NCBI RefSeq assembly: GCF_019468565.1
Contig: NZ_CP080521.1
Location: 6,696,001-6,760,000 of the forward strand
Length of the DNA stretch: 64,000 nucleotides
From: Pseudonocardia sp. DSM 110487
GTDB lineage: Bacteria; Actinomycetota; Actinomycetes; Mycobacteriales; Pseudonocardiaceae
Direction: 5' to 3'
Part shown: one piece after another, positions 59,328-64,000 of the stretch
How positions within the stretch are numbered: position 1 is the first letter of the stretch
How the letters are laid out: each line of letters opens with the position of its first letter
Translations under genes and position numbers: made by a program
Notes under the pieces: model-generated
The model's input: the letters and a program-made list of their open reading frames with translations, nothing else
Database searches by the model: none
Told to the model about the DNA's origin: nothing

Positions 59328-60101
59328 TCAGCCCACCCACATGGCGTCCAGCGCGGCGAGCGCACCGAGCACCTGGTCGTCGGTCAGCGGAAGCGGCGGA
59401 CGGCCGGATTCCGGGCCGTGCAAGACGAGGTCCATGGCGGCGCTCGCGCCGGCGAGCACGTAGCGCCACTCGTGGACGGTGCCGGCGACGAGCGCCGATG
59501 CCCCGTTGTCGAGGAGGCGGTCCGCGCGCCACAGCTCGCCGGCCGGCAGGCGCAGGCCGGTCCAGTCCGGGAGGGTCGGCAGTGCGTCGACGGCCCGCCG
59601 CGCCACGAGCGTCGCGCGGTCACCTCTGCCGATCAGCGACACGCCGGCCTGCCGCAGCAGCAGGTCGGAGGTCGGGACGAGCGTGGCGCCCTCCGGGGCA
59701 TCGGTGAACCGGAAGGTCTCGAGCAGCGCGGCGAGGGCACCGTCAGCAGGGGCGGGGCCCCCGAACCACGTGGTGGCCTCGTGGTGCGGCCCGACGAGCA
59801 CCAGCGCGGCGTCGGAGCGGTCGAGGGCCTCGAACACCACGGCGTCCGCACCGCGCAGCGCGACGCGCCGCTCCCGCGCTCCGGGCAGCACGTGCGTCGG
59901 GATCACGCGGTGCTCGCCCCGCGGCGCCAGGAAGAACTGCCGGGCCGTCCGCGGCCCGGTGAACCTGGTGCTGGCGTACCAGCGCAACGGGCCGAACACC
60001 TCGGGGACGGCGAGGACGACCCTGGCTCCCGACGGCGCGATCCGCGTCATCCGGGGCGGTGCCCCTACCGGGGGCGTCGCCCCGCCTACCGCCGCCGTCA
60101 T
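59328..60101 (-). CDS. Hypothetical protein (redox cluster gene A)
   Basis: A 257-residue protein from ATG 60101, the first gene of the cluster. No signal peptide or membrane helix is clear. The sequence is rich in Ala/Leu/Arg with stretches such as MTRIAPSGARVVLAVPEVFG, QFFLAPRGEHRVIPTHVLPG and WFGGPAPADGALAALLETF. I do not recognise a family and no cysteine is present, unlike its neighbours. It may be a cytoplasmic regulator or assembly factor. The promoter should lie in 60102-60251. Confidence 0.55.
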   Translation of the reverse strand: MTAAVGGATPPVGAPPRMTRIAPSGARVVLAVPEVFGPLRWYASTRFTGPRTARQFFLAPRGEHRVIPTHVLPGARERRVALRGADAVVFEALDRSDAALVLVGPHHEATTWFGGPAPADGALAALLETFRFTDAPEGATLVPTSDLLLRQAGVSLIGRGDRATLVARRAVDALPTLPDWTGLRLPAGELWRADRLLDNGASALVAGTVHEWRYVLAGASAAMDLVLHGPESGRPPLPLTDDQVLGALAALDAMWVG

Positions 60102-60251
60102 CCTCGTGCCCTCCCGTCCTCCGCGCCGTGTGGGGCGCCGTCCGGGACAACGAGCACGGATCAGTGACGTGACGCGATCAAGGCAACACGTAGCGTTGCC
60201 ATCCGGGTGATGTTCGAGGGCGCTGCGTGGCCGGTACGAGCCATTCGAGTG

Positions 60252-60289
60252 AAAGGGCCGCCGGTCCCCGTGGAGACCGGCGGCCCTTT
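60252..60289 (-). terminator. Terminator after sdhB
   Basis: AAAGGGCCGCCGGTC (60252-60266) and GACCGGCGGCCCTTT (60275-60289) form a perfect 15-bp stem with an eight-base loop, 20 bp beyond the sdhB stop. It ends the sdhCAB operon. Confidence 0.85.
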
Positions 60290-60309
60290 CGGCGTTCATG
60301 CGCTGGTGG

Positions 60310-61065
60310 TCAGGCCCCCGAGCGCTTGAAGATCTTCTTACCCAGCCAGACGACCGGGTCGTACTTGCGGTCCACCACGCGCTCCTTGAGCGGGATGAGC
60401 GCGTTGTCGGTGATCTTGATGTGCTCCGGGCAGACCTCGGTGCAGCACTTGGTGATGTTGCAGTACCCGAGGCCGTGCTCCTCCTGCGCGGCCTCCTGGC
60501 GGTCGGCGACGTCGAGGGGGTGCATGTCGAGCTCCGCCACGCGCATGAGGTAGCGCGGGCCGGCGAAGTTCTCCTTGTTCTCCTCGTGGTCGCGCACCAC
60601 GTGACAGGTGTTCTGGCACAGGTAGCACTCGATGCACTTGCGGAACTCCTGGCTCCGCTCCACGTCGACCTGCTGCATCCGGTACTCGCCCGGCGCCAGC
60701 TCGGGCGGCGGCGCGAAGCTGGGGATCTCACGAGCCTTCGTGTAGTTGAACGACACGTCGGTGACGAGGTCCCGGATCACGGGGAACGTCCGCAGCGGCG
60801 TGACCGTGATGACCTCGTTCTCCTCGAACGTCGACATCCGGGTCATGCACATCAGCCGCGGCCGGCCGTTGATCTCCGCGCTGCACGAGCCGCATTTGCC
60901 GGCCTTGCAGTTCCAGCGCACGGCGAGGTCCTGGGCCTGGGTCTGCTGGAGCCGGTGGATGATGTCGAGGACGACCTCGCCCTCGTTGACCTCCACCGGG
61001 TAGTCGACGAGCTCGCCCTTGTCGTCGTCGCCCCGCCAGACCCGGAAGTGTGCCTCGTAGGTCAT
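60310..61065 (-). CDS. sdhB: Succinate dehydrogenase iron-sulfur subunit
   Basis: A 251-residue electron-transfer subunit. The 2Fe-2S ligands are C53, C58, C61 and C73 (WNCKAGKCGSC, LMCMTR). The 4Fe-4S and 3Fe-4S ligands are in CIECYLCQNTC and CCTEVCPEH. It passes electrons from SdhA FAD to the membrane subunit. ATG 61065 overlaps the sdhA stop as ATGA. Confidence 0.95.
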   Translation of the reverse strand: MTYEAHFRVWRGDDDKGELVDYPVEVNEGEVVLDIIHRLQQTQAQDLAVRWNCKAGKCGSCSAEINGRPRLMCMTRMSTFEENEVITVTPLRTFPVIRDLVTDVSFNYTKAREIPSFAPPPELAPGEYRMQQVDVERSQEFRKCIECYLCQNTCHVVRDHEENKENFAGPRYLMRVAELDMHPLDVADRQEAAQEEHGLGYCNITKCCTEVCPEHIKITDNALIPLKERVVDRKYDPVVWLGKKIFKRSGA

Positions 61066-62975
61066 GCCTTCTCCCCTGCCCCGGCGCGGTGCCCGCCCAG
61101 CTCCTCGCCCGTGTAGTACTTCTTCAGCTCGTCGAGCTCGAACAGGTCGAGCAGGTCGGGCCGCATCGGCACCTGCTCCTGACGCACCAGGTGGATGTCG
61201 TCCTCGCCGTTCGCGGACAGCACCAGCAGCAGGTGCCGCCAGTCGGAGTCCATGACGGGGAAGTCGTCGCGGGTGTGCCCGCCGCGGCTCTCCTGCCGCT
61301 CCAGCGCGGCCTTCGCCACGCACAGCGACACCAGCAGCATGTTGCGCAGGTCCAGCGCCAAGTGCCAGCCGGGGTTGAACGCCCGGCCGCCCTCGACCGT
61401 GACCGTCCGCGCCTTCGTCGCGATCTCCTGGAGGGCCTTGAGCGCCAGCTCCATCTCGTCGGACTTGCGGATGATGCCGACGAGGTCGTTCATCGTCTTC
61501 TGGAGCTCGAGCTGCACGACGAACGGGTTCTCGCCACCCTCGGTGGCGCTGGAGAACGGCAGCAGCGCGCGGTCCTGCGCCTGCGCCACGTCGTCGATCC
61601 GCACGGCGGGGCGCACCCCGGCGAGCGCGTCGACGTATTCGGCCGCACCGAGCCCGGCGCGGCGGCCGAACACGATGAGGTCGGACAGCGAGTTGCCGCC
61701 GAGCCGGTTGGAGCCGTGCATCCCGCCGGCGACCTCGCCGGCCGCGAACAGGCCCGGAACCTTCGACATCGCGGTGTCCGGATCGACCTCCACGCCACCC
61801 ATCACGTAGTGGCAGGTGGGGCCGACCTCCATCGGCTCCTTGGTGATGTCGACATCGGCCAGCTCCTTGAACTGGTGGTACATCGACGGCAGCCGCTTCT
61901 GGATCTCCTCGGGCGACAGCCGCGACGCGATGTCGAGGAACACACCCCCGTGCGGACTCCCCCTGCCCGCCTTGACCTCGGAGTTGATCGCGCGGGCGAC
62001 CTCGTCGCGGGGGAGGAGCTCAGGGGGACGCCGGTTGTTGTCGGCGTCGGTGTACCAGCGGTCCCCCTCCTCCTCGGTCTCGGCGTACTGCTCGCGGAAC
62101 ACGTCCGGGACGTAGTTGAACATGAACCGCTCGCCCTCGGAGTTGCGCAGCACACCGCCGTCGCCGCGCACCGACTCCGTGACCAGGATCCCCTTCACCG
62201 ACGGCGGCCAGACCATGCCCGTCGGGTGGAACTGGAGGAACTCCATGTTGATCAGCGTGGCGCCCGCCCGGAGTGCGAGGGCGTGGCCGTCGCCGGTGTA
62301 CTCCCAGGAGTTCGAGGTCACCTGGTAGCTCTTGCCGACGCCACCGGTGGCCAGCACGATCGCCGGCGCGTCGAACCGGACGAACTTCCCTGTGCTGCGG
62401 TAATAGCCGAAACAGCCCGCGATCTTGCCGTCGTCCTTGAAGATCTCGGTGATCGTGCACTCGTGGAAGACCCGGATGTTGGCCTCGTAGTCGCCGGTCT
62501 CGGCGTAGTCCTCCTGCTGCAGCGACACGACCTTCTGCTGCAGCGTGCGGATCATCTCGAGACCGGTGCGGTCACCGACGTGCGCGAGGCGGGGATAGGT
62601 GTGCCCGCCGAAGTTGCGCTGGCTGATCTTGCCGTCCTTGGTGCGGTCGAAGAGCGCACCGTAGGTCTCCAGCTCCCAGACCCGGTCCGGGGCTTCCTTG
62701 GCGTGCAGCTCGGCCATCCGCCAGTTGTTGAGGAACTTGCCGCCGCGCATCGTGTCGCGGTAGTGCACCTGCCAGTTGTCGTTGGGGTTGACGTTCCCCA
62801 TCGCGGCGGCGCATCCGCCCTCGGCCATCACGGTGTGCGCCTTGCCGAAGAGCGACTTGGAGATGATGGCGGTGCGCTTGCCCTGCGCCCTCGCCTCGAT
62901 GGCTGCTCGCAGCCCGGCACCACCTGCGCCGATGACGACGACGTCGAATTCGTAGCGTTCGATCTCTTCAGTCAT
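61062..62975 (-). CDS. sdhA: Succinate dehydrogenase flavoprotein subunit
   Basis: A 637-residue catalytic subunit that oxidises succinate to fumarate. It has the FAD-binding GAGGAGLRAAI, the His for covalent FAD at H47 (GKAHTVMAEGG), the active-site HPTG segment, and the succinate-binding HYVMGGVEVD and GSNRLGGNSL. The length and gene order C-A-B match the Rv0247c-0249c type of mycobacteria, with a single di-heme-type membrane subunit. Confidence 0.95.
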   Translation of the reverse strand: MTEEIERYEFDVVVIGAGGAGLRAAIEARAQGKRTAIISKSLFGKAHTVMAEGGCAAAMGNVNPNDNWQVHYRDTMRGGKFLNNWRMAELHAKEAPDRVWELETYGALFDRTKDGKISQRNFGGHTYPRLAHVGDRTGLEMIRTLQQKVVSLQQEDYAETGDYEANIRVFHECTITEIFKDDGKIAGCFGYYRSTGKFVRFDAPAIVLATGGVGKSYQVTSNSWEYTGDGHALALRAGATLINMEFLQFHPTGMVWPPSVKGILVTESVRGDGGVLRNSEGERFMFNYVPDVFREQYAETEEEGDRWYTDADNNRRPPELLPRDEVARAINSEVKAGRGSPHGGVFLDIASRLSPEEIQKRLPSMYHQFKELADVDITKEPMEVGPTCHYVMGGVEVDPDTAMSKVPGLFAAGEVAGGMHGSNRLGGNSLSDLIVFGRRAGLGAAEYVDALAGVRPAVRIDDVAQAQDRALLPFSSATEGGENPFVVQLELQKTMNDLVGIIRKSDEMELALKALQEIATKARTVTVEGGRAFNPGWHLALDLRNMLLVSLCVAKAALERQESRGGHTRDDFPVMDSDWRHLLLVLSANGEDDIHLVRQEQVPMRPDLLDLFELDELKKYYTGEELGGHRAGAGEKA

Positions 62976-62987
62976 CTGCCACCGCCC

Positions 62988-63788
62988 TCAGTTGATGATC
63001 CGCAGGTCGGGGATCCAGCCCGCCGCCACGGCCATGATGTAGAAATCGGTGAACGCCAGCGTCCCGAGCGTGATCCAGGCGAGCTGCATGTGCTTGGCGT
63101 TGAGCCGGGAGACGAACTGCCAGCCCTTGTAGCGCAGCGGGTGCTTCGAGAAGTGGTTGAGGCGGCCCCCGATGATGCTGCGGCACGAGTGGCACGAGAT
63201 CGTGTACGCCCACAGGAACACGACGTTGACCAGCAGGATCACGTTGCCCAGGCCGAACCCGAAGCTGCCGTCGGCCTTCCCGAAGGCGTAGATCGCATCG
63301 TATGTGTTGATCAACGAGATGATCGCGGCGATGTAGAAGAAGTACCGGTGCAGGTTCTGCACGACGAGCGGGAATCGGGTCTCCCCCGAGTAGCTCCGGT
63401 GCGGCTCGGCGACGGCGCAGGCCGGCGGCGACAGCCAGAAGGCCCGGTAGTACGCCTTCCGGTAGTAGTAGCAGGTGAGCCGGAAGAGCAGCAGGAACGG
63501 CAGCGAGACCGCGGCGTAGGGCAGGAACCAGACGTCGGGGAGGAACTGCCCGAAGTGCGAGGCGTGCGGGTCGCACCCGAACGAGACGCACGGCGAGTAG
63601 AACGGCGTGAGGTAGTTGTACTCCGCCACGAAGTAGTTGCTCTGCAGGAACGATCGCACGGTCGCGTACGCGACCCACGCCGTGAGCCCGACGAAGGTCG
63701 CCAGCGGTGGCAACCACCACCGGTCCGTGCGAAGCGTCCGTGCCGTGATCTGCGCCCGGCCGGCGGACGCGTCTGTGGTGGATGACAC
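62988..63788 (-). CDS. sdhC: Succinate dehydrogenase cytochrome b membrane subunit
   Basis: A 266-residue membrane subunit from GTG 63788. About five membrane segments are visible, and histidines such as those in NLHRYFFYI, ISCHSCRSIIGG and RLNHFSKH are candidates for heme ligation, as in b558-type single-subunit anchors. It anchors SdhAB and reduces quinone. First gene of sdhCAB; 12 bp before sdhA. Promoter is expected in 63789-63950. Confidence 0.85.
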   Translation of the reverse strand: MSSTTDASAGRAQITARTLRTDRWWLPPLATFVGLTAWVAYATVRSFLQSNYFVAEYNYLTPFYSPCVSFGCDPHASHFGQFLPDVWFLPYAAVSLPFLLLFRLTCYYYRKAYYRAFWLSPPACAVAEPHRSYSGETRFPLVVQNLHRYFFYIAAIISLINTYDAIYAFGKADGSFGFGLGNVILLVNVVFLWAYTISCHSCRSIIGGRLNHFSKHPLRYKGWQFVSRLNAKHMQLAWITLGTLAFTDFYIMAVAAGWIPDLRIIN

Positions 63789-64000
63789 GTCAGGTTCCCT
63801 AGTTTCTGTGCGGTACGACGCCGTCCGCTCCAGGCCGCGGCGTCGGGACGTCTGGATCTCGCCGGAGCCTACGACCGACCCGGCGCGCGACGCGTATCGG
63901 GCTGTCACTCTGCGTTCCCATCGTGACGCGATTCACGCAGCGAAGGGTCGATTCGCCATCCAGGACATTAGAGTGCCCGACGTGGGCCGCGACGATGGCG
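63789..64000. other. Region upstream of sdhC at the window edge
   Basis: No gene is supported. It should hold the sdhCAB promoter. A GTG at 63982 (GTGGGCCGCGACGATGGCG) could begin a divergent gene that continues outside the window, but only six codons are visible. Confidence 0.35.

Noticed and set aside
61050..63785. A 911-residue plus-strand frame opposite sdhA and sdhC
   Set aside because: It is the shadow of highly biased codons in the sdh genes and has no domain.

Overview
The window is high-GC chromosomal DNA with strongly G/C-biased third codon positions, many GTG/TTG starts and mycobacterium-like gene order. I read it as an actinomycete of the Pseudonocardiales, most likely Pseudonocardiaceae. 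Two stretches match the gene order I know from Mycobacterium tuberculosis. One is ahpE, a DUF3052 gene, aceE, a FasR-type regulator and fabD-fabH-acpP-fabF (10.7-21.9 kb). The other is nrdR, a LysM gene, lexA, hflX, dapF, miaA, a DUF349 gene and miaB (31.5-46.2 kb).

Left end (0-10.6 kb): a genomic island in the 3' end of a tRNA-Val(TAC) gene. A 44-bp direct repeat of the tRNA 3' end bounds it (573-616 and 10562-10605). An integrase-GntR fusion, broken by three frameshifts, lies beside the intact tRNA. The cargo is more A/T rich than the rest and looks like anti-phage defence: a multi-zinc-knuckle HNH nuclease, a PaeR7I-like plus Shedu (DUF4263) double nuclease, and a NACHT-type STAND NTPase. 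Outside the left repeat is a small relic of a second integrase and the start of a PIN-domain gene, so this tRNA has been used more than once.

10.6-31.2 kb: core metabolism. It holds the 1-Cys peroxiredoxin ahpE, a phospholipase D-like protein, pyruvate dehydrogenase E1 (aceE), a cold-shock protein, the FAS-II operon with its activator, a peptide transporter, several conserved actinobacterial proteins, and the B12-dependent ribonucleotide reductase nrdJ with nrdR upstream. Paired NrdR boxes precede nrdR.

31.2-46.2 kb: SOS and housekeeping block. lexA and a LysM gene are divergent with an SOS box near each. hflX, an ArsR-like regulator with an MFS exporter, dapF, miaA, a DUF349 protein and miaB follow. 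A family of 62-bp imperfect palindromes repeats with a 92-bp period in two arrays on both sides of a lone AbiEi/DUF559 gene. A third short array lies at 27.6 kb.

46.2-64 kb: an orphan TAXI-type binding lipoprotein, a TetR gene with visible operators and a divergent two-gene membrane operon, a two-component system, a GluABCD-type amino-acid ABC transporter, an S9 peptidase, an uncharacterised five-gene redox cluster (Tat-exported Cys-rich protein, two CxxC proteins, and a membrane protein with an in-frame TGA), and a succinate dehydrogenase operon (sdhCAB).
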